55,821 nt of DNA, from positions 1 to 55,821 of the forward strand of contig JAJZZA010000015.1 of assembly GCA_021797825.1 (NCBI GenBank), given 5' to 3'. The translations under genes and the position numbers were made by a program. Position 1 is the stretch's first letter; each line of letters opens with the position of its first letter. Below, piece by piece: positions 1 to 8,100 of the stretch. Below the pieces are notes generated by a model. That model was given only the letters and a program-made list of their open reading frames with translations. It was not told the origin of the DNA and did not search any database. This stretch comes from Bacillota bacterium. Lineage in GTDB: Bacteria; Bacillota; Sulfobacillia; Sulfobacillales; Sulfobacillaceae.

Positions 1-24
1 GGTGCCGTCTGGCACCCCCTTTTT
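1..24 (+). terminator. Possible rho-independent terminator
   Basis: Perfect 6-bp stem GGTGCC/GGCACC (1-6, 11-16) with the loop GTCT, then CCC and five T (20-24). It would end a gene lying to the left of the window. The short stem and the missing upstream gene keep the confidence modest. Confidence 0.4.
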
Positions 25-335
25 GGGTTCACAGATTGTGACCTACGGGATCATTAGGACATGCGGACCGGCAGTTTGGGGACAGACGACACCGTCAACT
101 TTTGGACTAATTTACCCGGTTTCTACAAATATAAAAAGCCGAACACCCAAAATGCCTAGCGCGGCGATTTTCGCGGACGGCCGCAGCGGGGTTAGAACAA
201 AACGGGTATCCGGATTGTTTGATTGATCTGCGGCTCATCCCTGTCCGGCAATGGGGAAACGTTTTGTGTTGGTCGAGTCATTGCCGGACTAGGATGATCG
301 CCGCATATGGTAGCAATCGATAATCGTCGGCCGGT

Positions 336-557
336 TCAACTGGCGATCGACACCATGGCTAGCGAGACATGTTTGCAGTCGGTAAACGAGCCCATGGAAC
401 ACGGAGTGACACCACGACCAGTCCAAGCACCACCGTGGCGGCTCCCCCCCATTGCAATCGTCGCCCCGGCACCGACAGCGCTGACAACAAGCCCTCCAAT
501 GAGTTGTCCCACCGGAAGTCCCGAGCTTGTCACCGACTGCATCGTGCCACAGACCAC
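336..557 (-). pseudogene. Decayed MFS transporter fragment (tentative)
   Basis: The minus-strand translation contains a glycine/alanine-rich hydrophobic stretch reading GQLIGGLVVSAVGAGATIA after a QSVTSSGLP segment. This resembles a late transmembrane pair of a major facilitator superfamily permease, where a PLGQLIGG-like motif followed by a small-residue helix is common. No start signal and no remaining helices are visible. It lies on the same strand as two other relics (728-1380), so it may be the tail of one decayed cluster. The assignment rests on a single helix and is weak. Confidence 0.27.
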
Positions 558-727
558 CGCGCATATGATCGGGAATCACAGGCTAGTGCAATTGTGACAA
601 ACTGTAAGGCCAACTGAACAAGGCTCGACCCGCCCCAATAAATGACAAAGACGCGATTGGCGATAAGCCCCCTATACGAATTCACGCTGTCTGCTCCTCG
701 GTCTGGACTGCTTAATAAGCTCGAAAC

Positions 728-1012
728 TCAATCTGATTCCACGACGCATCGGAATCCAACGTCTAGCGAGCGATGCAACAGAAAGCGCCGCCCGGTGAAT
801 CGAGGATGCAGGAGTTCACCCACACTCGTCCATGCCCCACCTTTAATGGCGATCCACGCCGTCCAGTCACCTACAATAATATTGGAATCTAAATGACGAT
901 ACATTGGTGCGACATCTTCGCCATCAAGAAACCGACTCGGTGTCATCTCCCACACGTTGTCTATGAGGCCTCGGACGCCTTCTTTGGCGACCGGGTTTAC
1001 CGGACGCATGGT
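728..1012 (-). pseudogene. Formylglycine-generating-enzyme-like C-terminal relic
   Basis: The frame reads GLIDNVWEMT, then an IKGGAWTSVGE segment, and ends DVGFRCV. This is the order of the conserved C-terminal landmarks of the FGE/SUMF1/EgtB-type fold (GL-DM-GNVWEWT, RGGSW, DIGFRC). There is no start of its own. It abuts the phytanoyl-CoA-dioxygenase-like relic in a different frame at about 1000-1015, so either two neighbouring genes decayed or one fused gene was frameshifted. The family assignment is fairly secure; function is lost. Confidence 0.5.
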
Positions 1013-1382
1013 ATAGGGTATCCGCGTGGCAGATAACGTCGCCCGGCTTGACTTCAACGGGAACCCACGCAGCATCGGCTCGTCGAGCGGGCATCACGTG
1101 GCTACCCGGCACCAAAATAAGACATTCGTTTTCCACAGTGGGCTTATCTAGATAGGCACCCCCAGTAGTCACCGTGGCCAAAACCGTCGGAAAGTCAATG
1201 GGCCATTTGATTCGGGCGTAACGGCTTCCGGGGGTCGCCACGTTGGTCTGCAAAAAACTCCCGTGCATAGTATCGTCCAGTAACCAGGTCGAGTCGCCCA
1301 AGAGTCCTCTGCGAATGGCACCAAGCCGCTTCTCCTCAACGGTTGGGCGAGTCCTTCCACAGTACTTCGTGAAATAGGTTAG
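1000..1382 (-). pseudogene. Phytanoyl-CoA dioxygenase (PhyH)-like relic
   Basis: The translation includes ILVPGSH, then VEVKPGDVICHADTLYHASG. These match the C-terminal double-stranded beta-helix of PhyH-family Fe(II)/2-oxoglutarate oxygenases (PGSH, then GD---H---HAS, with the distal iron-binding His). The N-terminal part with the HxD ligands is absent: the frame runs straight into the transposase relic starting near 1383. Insertion of that element probably truncated the gene, since the homology stops at the element boundary. Confidence 0.5.
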
Positions 1383-2489
1383 CCGATGCCCAAGTGGCTT
1401 GCCGTTCACGGCAAGAGACGGACTTTCGCCAAACGGCAGGGACGGCGCGGTTCGCGTACAATTGGGCGTTAGCCGAATGGCAACCACAATACGCGGCCGG
1501 GGAAGCGGACCCCGCCAGGCCAAACCCCTCCGGTGCCGCCTTGCGCAAGCAACTCAATCCGAACAAGCCGACCCGTGTCGGTGGAGGTTGGAGGTCCCCA
1601 AGAACGCGCCCGCAATGGCCGTCATCCCCTTGGGCAAATCGTTTGCGAATTGGTTCGCGGGTCAGGCGGAGTATCCGACGTTTAAGAAAACGGGCCGCCA
1701 CGCCCAGTTGTCGTTTACGAAGGATCGATTTACCAAAGGCCGCAAGGCGCAGATTGCGCAGGTGGGCTGGGTTCGGATGCACGAGGCACTACTTTGCGTG
1801 GGAAAAGTGCTGGGCGGCACGATCTCCCGGACCGCCGACTAGTCGGGGTGGATTTAGGCGTGTCGGCGCGCGCCGCCCGGTCGACCGGCGAGACAATCGG
1901 GGGACCGAAAACCGATGCCGCCGCACAGAACAAGCTTCGCCGGTTATCGCAACCGTTCGGCCGCCAGATGGCAGCCGCCGAAGTCCGCACCGGGATTAAG
2001 CCCGTCCAGCCGATTCCCCCGATGCGGGTGCCGTGGGCCACGAACATGCCAAAACCGCAACCACGGATGGCCAAGCTCCACGTCCGGATTGTCAATATGC
2101 GGGGGGATGCCTGGCACCAACTTACGGCCGTTCGCGTCGAACGCTTCGATGGCATCGCCATCACGGAGTTGAACGTAGCCGGGATGCTCAAAAATCATCA
2201 TCTAGCCTGCGTCATCGCGGAGATAGGCTCGGGCGAATTCCGCCGTCAATTGGAATACAAGGCGGCTCCGCACGGCACGCCGGTCGTCATCGGGAACGGT
2301 TGGTATCCCCGCAGCAAAACCGGTTCCGCTTGTGGCTATAAAATGCCCAACCTGCCGCTCGCGGTGCGGGCGTGGACGTGTCCACCGTGTCAGACTCATC
2401 CTGATCGCGACATCAACGCGGCCATCCATTGCCGACAGGTCGGTTGGAGGCTTCCGACCCGTTCCGGCGTAAGCCGGACTGCTCGGTGA
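1383..2489 (+). pseudogene. tnpB: tnpB pseudogene (IS607/IS605 family), frameshifted
   Basis: This is a relic of a TnpB RNA-guided nuclease closely matching the copy at 46489-47662. The homology runs through three frames: FRQTAGTARFAYNWAL from about 1428, then KNAPAMAVIPLGKSF and GKVLGGTISRT (about 1600-1840), then VDLGVSARA onward to the stop at 2489. It retains RuvC-like segments (VDLGV; IAITELNVAGMLKNHH; HPDRDINAAI) and part of the zinc ribbon (GSACGYK, WTCPPCQ). At least two frameshifts and a missing N-terminus make it inactive. It carries a 14-nt segment in the linker (about 1966-1979) that the 47-kb copy lacks, so it helps reconstruct the parental gene. Confidence 0.8.
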
Positions 2490-2615
2490 CAGCCTGGGGA
2501 GCGCCCTCCGGTGGCCGACCGGTTCTTGAGACCGTAAGAAGCCGCGACGCGATGAACCAGGAAGATGGCGACAAGGGTCATTCATGATCAGCGTTAGATA
2601 AGTCCATCAGAACGG
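2490..2615 (+). mobile_element. Right end of tnpB element (probable omega-RNA 3' part)
   Basis: This segment after the tnpB stop is repeated after the tnpB at 46489-47662. Shared blocks include GGAGxGCCCTCC, TAAGAAGC-GC, ATGAACCAGGAAGATGGCGACA (ATGAAGCAG in the other copy) and the terminal ATAAGTCCATCAGAACGG. Similarity stops at about 2615 here and 47836 there, which marks the right boundary. In TnpB systems the guide-RNA scaffold overlaps the tnpB 3' end and extends to this boundary; that role is inferred from family knowledge. Confidence 0.6.
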
Positions 2616-2908
2616 CTAGACCACGGTTGCATCGGCGACTGACCGGAATCTCGGCCGTAGCGGACCGAGAAATGGAGGGGTGCGGCCTGTCTGGCCCACG
2701 GTGTGTCGCCACCCGCCATGGGTCCGGCTGTCGGCGCTTTTTGCCAGTGCACGGCAGCGCCGTTGCTGCGGGAGGGGCGGGGGCCGGCGGAGAGGGGTTT
2801 GCCGGAAAAAACGCGGCAGATTTGCGCGACAGGAGGGAATTGTCGTGCGCATCGCGAAGTACCACTTAGACAGAGTGTTGGTGAAACTTTGGGGAGCGAG
2901 GCGATAGC
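2616..2908 (+). other. Intergenic region upstream of acyl-CoA synthetase
   Basis: GC-rich spacer of about 290 bases between the mobile-element end and the next gene. I see no supported gene. An AGGAGGGAATTGTCGTG segment near 2828 looks like a ribosome site with a GTG, but the frame behind it is short and unrecognisable. Confidence 0.3.
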
Positions 2909-4489
2909 ATGGTAGTCCCGATGAACGTGAACCGGTTCCTTAACCGGACGGCCAAGGTCTACAAGGATAAAGTGGCGGTAATCGACGGCGACGCGCGCTA
3001 TACGTACGGCCAATTGTTTGAGCGGGTGCAGCGTCTGTCCAATGCCCTCCGCCAGCTTGGGGTGGCTCCCGGAGACCGGGTGGCCTGGCTGGGGTACAAC
3101 AACCACCCTTTGTTGGAAGCCTATTTCGGAGCCGTGCAATATGGCGCCATTTTAGTGCCCTTGAATATTCGGTTGTCGGCTGAGGACCTGGCGGTGATTC
3201 TGCAAAATGCGGAGCCGGCGGTATTGGTCTTCGACTCGGACTTTGAACCCTTGGCGCGGGCTTTGGGGCAAAACCACGTGTGGCAGCCGGTGGAAATACA
3301 AATCGAGGCGAAGCACGCCGGCTACTTGGGCTATGAGGATTGGTTGGCAGCCGCCTCCGCGGACTACGCCGGAGACGACAGCCTGGACGAAAACAGCACG
3401 GCCGAGTTGTTTTACACCTCGGGCACCACCGGACGCCCCAAAGGCGTCGAACTGACTCATCGCAACTTATACATGAATGCCATGCAAGCGGGAATGAGTC
3501 TCGGAATGGTTGGAATGTCAGACGCGTCCGTGTTGTTGCACACGATCCCCTTGTTTCACGTCAACGGATGGGGTACCCCGCACTATGTGACCGCCCTGGG
3601 CGCCACGCACGTCATGCTCCGCCGGTTTGATCCGCAAGCCGTGTTGGAACTTGTCCAGCGCCACCGGGTGACGCATGCCAATCTGGTGCCGACCATGGTC
3701 AACATGCTGAACAACTATCCCCAGGTCAAACGTTTCGATCTGTCGAGTCTGAGACAGATCATCGTCGGGGGGGCTGCCAGCCCATCGAGCTTCGTCGGGC
3801 AAACCATGTCCATTTTGGGAGGGGATTACAACGGCGGCTACGGCCTCTCCGAAACGAGTCCGATTGTCTCGCTGGGGGTCATCAAGTCGACATTGGCGGA
3901 CGCGGCGGACGAAGTCAAGAACCGCGCGCGGGGGTCGGCGGGGATTCCCTTGGCTGGGGTGGAGGTGGCGCTGATGGGAGCCGACGGCCAGCAGTTGCCG
4001 TGGGACGGGCAATCCCTGGGCGAGTTGGTGGTGCGTGGCGACATGGTGATGAAGCAGTACTGGCGCGCCCCGGAGGAAACCGCGGAGGTTCTGTATGACG
4101 GCTGGTTTCATACCGGTGATTTGGCCGTGATCGATGCGGAGGGGTACATTCGCATTGCGGACCGCAAGAAAGATATTATCATTTCCGGCGGCGAAAACAT
4201 TAGCAGCACGGAACTGGAAGACGTGCTCTATCAACATCCGGCGGTTCTCGAGTGTTGCGTCATCGGGCGTCCCGACCCGGTCTGGGGGGAGATTCCTCAC
4301 GGCTTGGTGGTGGTAAAACCCGGGGAGCAGGTGACGGCAGAGGAATTGGTGGAGTTTGCCGGGCAACGGCTGGCACGATTTAAAGCGATCAAATCGGTTC
4401 AATTCGTGCCGCCGCTTCCGAAAACCGGCACCGGCAAAGTGCAAAAAATGGTCGTCCGTCGCATGTATGGGGCAGGCTGGGCGCAATAA
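2909..4489 (+). CDS. Acyl-CoA synthetase (AMP-forming, fatty-acid-CoA ligase type)
   Basis: Adenylate-forming enzyme of 526 residues that activates a carboxylic acid to acyl-AMP and then acyl-CoA. Visible motifs are the P-loop YTSGTTGRPKGVELTH (about 168-183), the A5-like GYGLSETSP (about 311-319), GWFHTGDLAVID (about 400) and RKKDIIISGGENIS (about 417-430). The C-terminal lysine lies in PKTGTGKVQK (about 510). The length suits medium/long-chain acyl-CoA ligases. The ATG follows GGGGAGCGAGG; an ATG four codons later is an alternative start. It is first of an operon with an SDR 15 bases downstream. The substrate chain cannot be read from sequence. Confidence 0.9.
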   Translation: MVVPMNVNRFLNRTAKVYKDKVAVIDGDARYTYGQLFERVQRLSNALRQLGVAPGDRVAWLGYNNHPLLEAYFGAVQYGAILVPLNIRLSAEDLAVILQNAEPAVLVFDSDFEPLARALGQNHVWQPVEIQIEAKHAGYLGYEDWLAAASADYAGDDSLDENSTAELFYTSGTTGRPKGVELTHRNLYMNAMQAGMSLGMVGMSDASVLLHTIPLFHVNGWGTPHYVTALGATHVMLRRFDPQAVLELVQRHRVTHANLVPTMVNMLNNYPQVKRFDLSSLRQIIVGGAASPSSFVGQTMSILGGDYNGGYGLSETSPIVSLGVIKSTLADAADEVKNRARGSAGIPLAGVEVALMGADGQQLPWDGQSLGELVVRGDMVMKQYWRAPEETAEVLYDGWFHTGDLAVIDAEGYIRIADRKKDIIISGGENISSTELEDVLYQHPAVLECCVIGRPDPVWGEIPHGLVVVKPGEQVTAEELVEFAGQRLARFKAIKSVQFVPPLPKTGTGKVQKMVVRRMYGAGWAQ

Positions 4490-4503
4490 TCGGAGGGAGA
4501 GCA

Positions 4504-5283
4504 ATGCGCACCATCCAATCGTTGTGGGATTTGACCGGGCGTACCGCTTTGGTCACCGGTGGAGGCCGGGGTTTGGGCGAAGCCATGGCCTGGGCCTTGG
4601 CCGAGGCCGGGGCGCAGGTCGCGGTGGTTTCGCGCAACGACAGCGCGTGCCAACTGGTGGCAGATGCCATCCGTCGCGGGACCGGGCGCCCCACCTTCGC
4701 GTGCCCCCTGGACCTCAGTCGGGCAGACGGTATCCCCGGTGCGGTAAAGCAGGTGCAAGACGCGTTGGGACCGATTGATATCGTGGTCAACAATGCGGGC
4801 ATCTCATGGGGCGCTTCGTTTGAGAGCATGCCGCGAGAACAATGGGATCGGGTGATGACGGTCAATGTCACCGGCGCCTTTCTGGTCACGCAAGCCGTAA
4901 TTGGCGGAATGCGCGACCGCGGCTGGGGCCGGGTGATTAATGTGGCTTCCATCGCCGGAATGCGCGGGATTGATCCCCTCAGCATGGAGGCGACCGGGTA
5001 TCATGCCAGCAAAGGCGCCTTGATTGCCATGACCCGCGACTTGGCCGTGAAATATGGTCCGTACCAGATTACGGTTAATGCGGTGGCGCCGGGGTTTATC
5101 CCGACCAAAATGACGCGGGGCCTCCTCGCGAAGTCTGTGGACAGAATCCTGGCACGGGTTCCACTCGGACGCCTGGGCGACCCGAGTGACCTGAAGGGAG
5201 TCACTGTGCTGCTCGCCTCTGACGCGGGCGCCTACATTAATGGCCAAGTGATTGCGGTCGATGGGGGAACTACGGCCCAATGA
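4504..5283 (+). CDS. Short-chain dehydrogenase/reductase (SDR), FabG-like
   Basis: Classical SDR of 259 residues. It has the cofactor loop TGGGRGLG (about 19-26), the NNAG motif (about 98), a catalytic serine in NVASIAG, and YHASK (Tyr/Lys). The end GQVIAVDGGTT is typical of FabG-like 3-oxoacyl reductases and of gluconate/sorbitol-type dehydrogenases. The ribosome site CGGAGGGAG stands just before the ATG. It follows an acyl-CoA ligase and its stop overlaps the ABC ATPase start (ATGA). A beta-hydroxyacyl-CoA or ketoacyl substrate is therefore plausible but inferred. Confidence 0.88.
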   Translation: MRTIQSLWDLTGRTALVTGGGRGLGEAMAWALAEAGAQVAVVSRNDSACQLVADAIRRGTGRPTFACPLDLSRADGIPGAVKQVQDALGPIDIVVNNAGISWGASFESMPREQWDRVMTVNVTGAFLVTQAVIGGMRDRGWGRVINVASIAGMRGIDPLSMEATGYHASKGALIAMTRDLAVKYGPYQITVNAVAPGFIPTKMTRGLLAKSVDRILARVPLGRLGDPSDLKGVTVLLASDAGAYINGQVIAVDGGTTAQ

Positions 5284-6134
5284 GTCCATGGGTGGATACC
5301 CTTGACGAGGGGAAAACGGATACTGTGGTCAAGTTTCAGGATGTCTCGGTGCGGCGGGACCGCATGTGGCTTGTTCAGAACATTTGCTGGACTGTCCGGA
5401 AAGGGGAAAATTGGGCCATTGTGGGACCCAACGGGGCCGGCAAATCCACACTGCTAAACGTGTTGCAGGGTTACGAATGGCCGACCCGGGGCGGGGTGCA
5501 GGTGCTGGGCAAGGTGATGGGACGAGCCGATTGGCGTGAAGTGCGAGCCCGCCTGGGGTGGGTGGGTCAGGGCCTGGGAGACTGGATGAGCCGCTACCAT
5601 GCGGGCGATCCCGCAGGGTTGGTGGTTGCAACCGGAGCCATGGGCCAAATCGGGTCTCGGACGCGCGCCATCCCCGTCGCCATAGAGACCAAGGCTCAGG
5701 CCACGCTGGCAGGACTCGGCTTAGACTATCTGCACAACCGGCCGTTTGGCCGTCTGTCGCAGGGCGAACGGCAACGGGTGCTGGTGGCTCGGGCCTGGAT
5801 GGCGGATCCCGGCGTGATTGTGTTTGACGAAGTAACGGCGGGACTCGACTTGGCCGGACGGCAGCAGGTATTCGAAAGTTTGGCCGCGTTGACCAAAAAC
5901 CGCCGCAATGCGCCGAGCTTGCTGTATATCACGCATCACGTGGAGGAAATCGGTCCCTGGTTTTCCCATGTGCTGGTGCTGCGGGAGGGGGGCGTAGTTG
6001 CCCAAGGAACCCGCGAACAGACCCTAAGCGACGCGGTTCTAAGCGCCGCTTTTGGCGTACACGTGCAACTCACCTGGCAGGACGGCCGCCCTTGGGCTAG
6101 GGTTTCATCGGCTGGCGGCCAGTCCATGCCGTAA
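5280..6134 (+). CDS. ABC transporter ATP-binding protein
   Basis: Single ABC ATPase domain of 284 residues with Walker A GPNGAGKST (about 49-57), signature LSQGERQR (about 159), and Walker B VIVFDEVTAGLD. In the Walker B the usual Pro after DE is Val. The switch histidine is in LLYITHHVEEI. The domain is ModF/YlmA-like: a lone cytoplasmic ATPase with no membrane subunit beside it. The ATG overlaps the stop of the preceding SDR, so it is cotranscribed with acyl-CoA genes. Its partner permease must be elsewhere, or it acts without one. The cargo is unknown. Confidence 0.87.
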   Translation: MSPWVDTLDEGKTDTVVKFQDVSVRRDRMWLVQNICWTVRKGENWAIVGPNGAGKSTLLNVLQGYEWPTRGGVQVLGKVMGRADWREVRARLGWVGQGLGDWMSRYHAGDPAGLVVATGAMGQIGSRTRAIPVAIETKAQATLAGLGLDYLHNRPFGRLSQGERQRVLVARAWMADPGVIVFDEVTAGLDLAGRQQVFESLAALTKNRRNAPSLLYITHHVEEIGPWFSHVLVLREGGVVAQGTREQTLSDAVLSAAFGVHVQLTWQDGRPWARVSSAGGQSMP

Positions 6135-6149
6135 GATGCCGGGGGGGGT

Positions 6150-6338
6150 TTAGCGGTTGTGCAAGAATTCCTTGCGGCCCCCGTCAATAGCGCGCCATGA
6201 CACATGGGTGGTGTGGAAGCACTGGGGGCACACTTTGGCTTGACCGGTGGCAATAATGTCGCGCGAAGTCAGGGCTTCGTCGCAATGTTGGCAATACCCT
6301 ACGACATCCGAAGCTAGTGCGTGGCGCATGGGACACAC
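6150..6338 (-). CDS. Small zinc-ribbon protein
   Basis: Protein of 62 residues with two CxxC knuckles, YCQHCDE and VCPQCFH, spaced as in a rubredoxin-like or treble-clef zinc ribbon, plus a basic C-terminus. The start is supported by AAGGGGTG eight bases upstream and by a well-formed sigma-A promoter (6370-6398). No specific family is recognised. It could be a nucleic-acid-binding or regulatory peptide. It is convergent with the ABC ATPase gene; only 15 bases separate the two stops. Confidence 0.7.
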   Translation of the reverse strand: MCPMRHALASDVVGYCQHCDEALTSRDIIATGQAKVCPQCFHTTHVSWRAIDGGRKEFLHNR

Positions 6339-6369
6339 CCCTTATCAGGAATTTAGGATCTTTAGTGCT

Positions 6370-6398
6370 ATTATAGCGCAAGCATTTGAGAATGTGAA
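6370..6398 (-). promoter_or_regulatory. Sigma-A type promoter of the zinc-ribbon gene
   Basis: On the minus strand: -35 TTCACA (6398-6393), a 17-bp spacer, and a perfect -10 TATAAT (6375-6370). It lies 32 bases upstream of the start codon, in an AT-rich island within GC-rich DNA. Confidence 0.7.
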
Positions 6399-6408
6399 CA
6401 CTATCACA
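6393..6408. promoter_or_regulatory. CRP/FNR-type operator TGTGA-N6-TCACA
   Basis: Perfect 5+5 palindrome TGTGA ACACTA TCACA that contains the -35 hexamer of the zinc-ribbon gene. The sequence matches the consensus bound by CRP/FNR-family regulators, including Bacillus Fnr. Its position over the -35 suggests repression or class-II style control; that part is inference. Confidence 0.5.
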
Positions 6409-7002
6409 AGTATTTTAGAAAAAATCTTGTGTCAATTCCGCCGATGCTGCGGGGGACGCAGCATGCCAGAATCGCCTGTATTTTCGCGCAGTCCCCTTGC
6501 CGGAAGAGCGACTTTTGGGTACCGTGGGGACGAACCAGTGCGGGGGATGGGTCGGGACTGGCGATGGGGCGCAAGTGGAAAGCACGGGTGCCGGGCGGGG
6601 GCGATGGAGGAGAAAGGCGGCGGCCCGGCCGCCAGGGAGGGCATTGTAAAGGCCTGTCGATGCCCGATCAACCGGCGGCATTGTTACGCGCCGCAATCGG
6701 CAGCGCGGTCTGCAGAACCAAAGCGTCGCGTTTGAGCCCAGACTGCCGGCAGAGGGGAATTCTCCCCAGGAAGACGTCGAGAGCGGCATTCGTGATCACC
6801 ACCAGGGTTTCACTTGCGTGTTTGAGGATATTGAACACGTCCAAGTCCTTCGGCTGATGGTCGCCCATGGCGGCCCGGGTCGTGCGTCTTGCCTGGAAAG
6901 GGCGCCAGCGGGGGCTGCACCCGGGGAAGTTGAAATCATCTGGGCGAATCGCGCGACAGCGAACAAAAAAACGTATCGCTAAGATAGGAAGGCAGAGACG
7001 GG
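6409..7002 (+). other. Intergenic region upstream of the 2-oxoacid dehydrogenase operon
   Basis: About 590 bases with no supported gene. The left third is AT-rich and then becomes GC-rich. The ribosome site for the next gene (AGGAAGG) is at its right end. I did not find a convincing -35/-10 pair or a sigma-54 site for the operon. Confidence 0.35.
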
Positions 7003-8100
7003 ATGAGCCTATCACTCGAAGAAGACTTTCCTTTGCACCGAGTATTGGCGGAGGATGGCTCGGTGGTTGGAACTCCGCCGAACGTGGCGGAGGACCATCT
7101 GGTTGATTGGTTCCGCTGGATGATCACCATGCGGACCTTTGATCAACGCGCCTGGAACCTGCAGCGGCAAGGCAAAATAGGAACATACGCTCCCTTTAGC
7201 GGTCAGGAAGCCGCGCAGATAGGGTGTATGTCCGCGTTGCGGGCGGATGATTGGATAGCCAGTTCGTATCGCGAGTGGGCGGGTCTGGCCTACTTTGGGG
7301 TGCCCTTGGTGCAGCCGCTGTTGAGTAGCGCTGGGCACCCCGATGGCGGGTGCATGCCCGAATCGCTCAACGTGCTGCCGATTCAGGTGGTGATTGGCGC
7401 ACAACTGCTACACGGCGTAGGTCTGGCCTGGGCGAGCAAACTGCAGCAGCAAGGGCGCGTGGCGATGACGGTGTTTGGGGATGGGGCAACCTCGCAAGGC
7501 GACTTTCATGAGGCCCTTAATCTGGCTTCAGTGATGAAGCTCCCCGCTATTTTCGTCTGTCAAAACAACCGATGGGCGATTAGTCTTCCGGTTGAGCGGC
7601 AAATGAATGTCCGCTCCGTAGCCCAGCGGGCTCTGGCCTACGACATTGACGGCTTTCGCGTCGACGGGAACGACGTGTTGGCAACCGCGCAAGTCATGCG
7701 GAGTGTGGTGGACCGCGTCCGCCAAGAGCAGGTGCCGGTGTTGGTGGAATTGGTGACATACCGTCTGGGAGCGCATACTACCGCCGATGACCCGACGCGG
7801 TACCGCGATGCGGGCGAGCAGGCCGCAGGCGCGGCCGCCGATCCGCTTGTGCGGTATGCCGCCTATTTAACGGCGCAGGGGTTGCTGGATGCCGCTGCCC
7901 GGGCGCGCATGCAACAGGAGGCGCAATCGGCCGTGGATCACGCGGTGGCGGAACTCGAGCGCCGAGGTCGGGTGGATGCCTGGACGGTATTCGACCAGGT
8001 GTATGCGACGCGCCCCGCACAATTGGAGGAACAACGCCATGAACTGCAACAACGCGTGCTTGCGCATCGAGCGGACGGAGCCGGGGGTGGGGCGCGATGA
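7003..8100 (+). CDS. pdhA: Pyruvate (2-oxoacid) dehydrogenase E1 alpha subunit
   Basis: Thiamine-diphosphate-binding alpha subunit of 365 residues. It has the TPP motif GDGATSQGDFHEALN followed by the NN in CQNNRWAIS, and the phosphorylation-loop-like segment YRLGAHTTADDPTRYR. That loop resembles Firmicutes PdhA more than branched-chain BkdA1. It catalyses decarboxylation of the 2-oxoacid together with the beta subunit and transfers the acyl group to E2 lipoate. The start has AGGAAGG upstream. Its stop overlaps the E1 beta start. Pyruvate is the likely substrate, but a branched-chain oxoacid is not excluded. Confidence 0.9.
   Translation: MSLSLEEDFPLHRVLAEDGSVVGTPPNVAEDHLVDWFRWMITMRTFDQRAWNLQRQGKIGTYAPFSGQEAAQIGCMSALRADDWIASSYREWAGLAYFGVPLVQPLLSSAGHPDGGCMPESLNVLPIQVVIGAQLLHGVGLAWASKLQQQGRVAMTVFGDGATSQGDFHEALNLASVMKLPAIFVCQNNRWAISLPVERQMNVRSVAQRALAYDIDGFRVDGNDVLATAQVMRSVVDRVRQEQVPVLVELVTYRLGAHTTADDPTRYRDAGEQAAGAAADPLVRYAAYLTAQGLLDAAARARMQQEAQSAVDHAVAELERRGRVDAWTVFDQVYATRPAQLEEQRHELQQRVLAHRADGAGGGAR

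Noticed and set aside
3518-4504. Long minus-strand frame antisense to the acyl-CoA synthetase
   Set aside because: His/Arg-rich, no motifs, fully covered by a well-supported gene on the plus strand.
6409-7002. Sigma-54 promoter upstream of the dehydrogenase operon
   Set aside because: No GG-N10-GC pair with the TGGCAC/TTGCA context was found.
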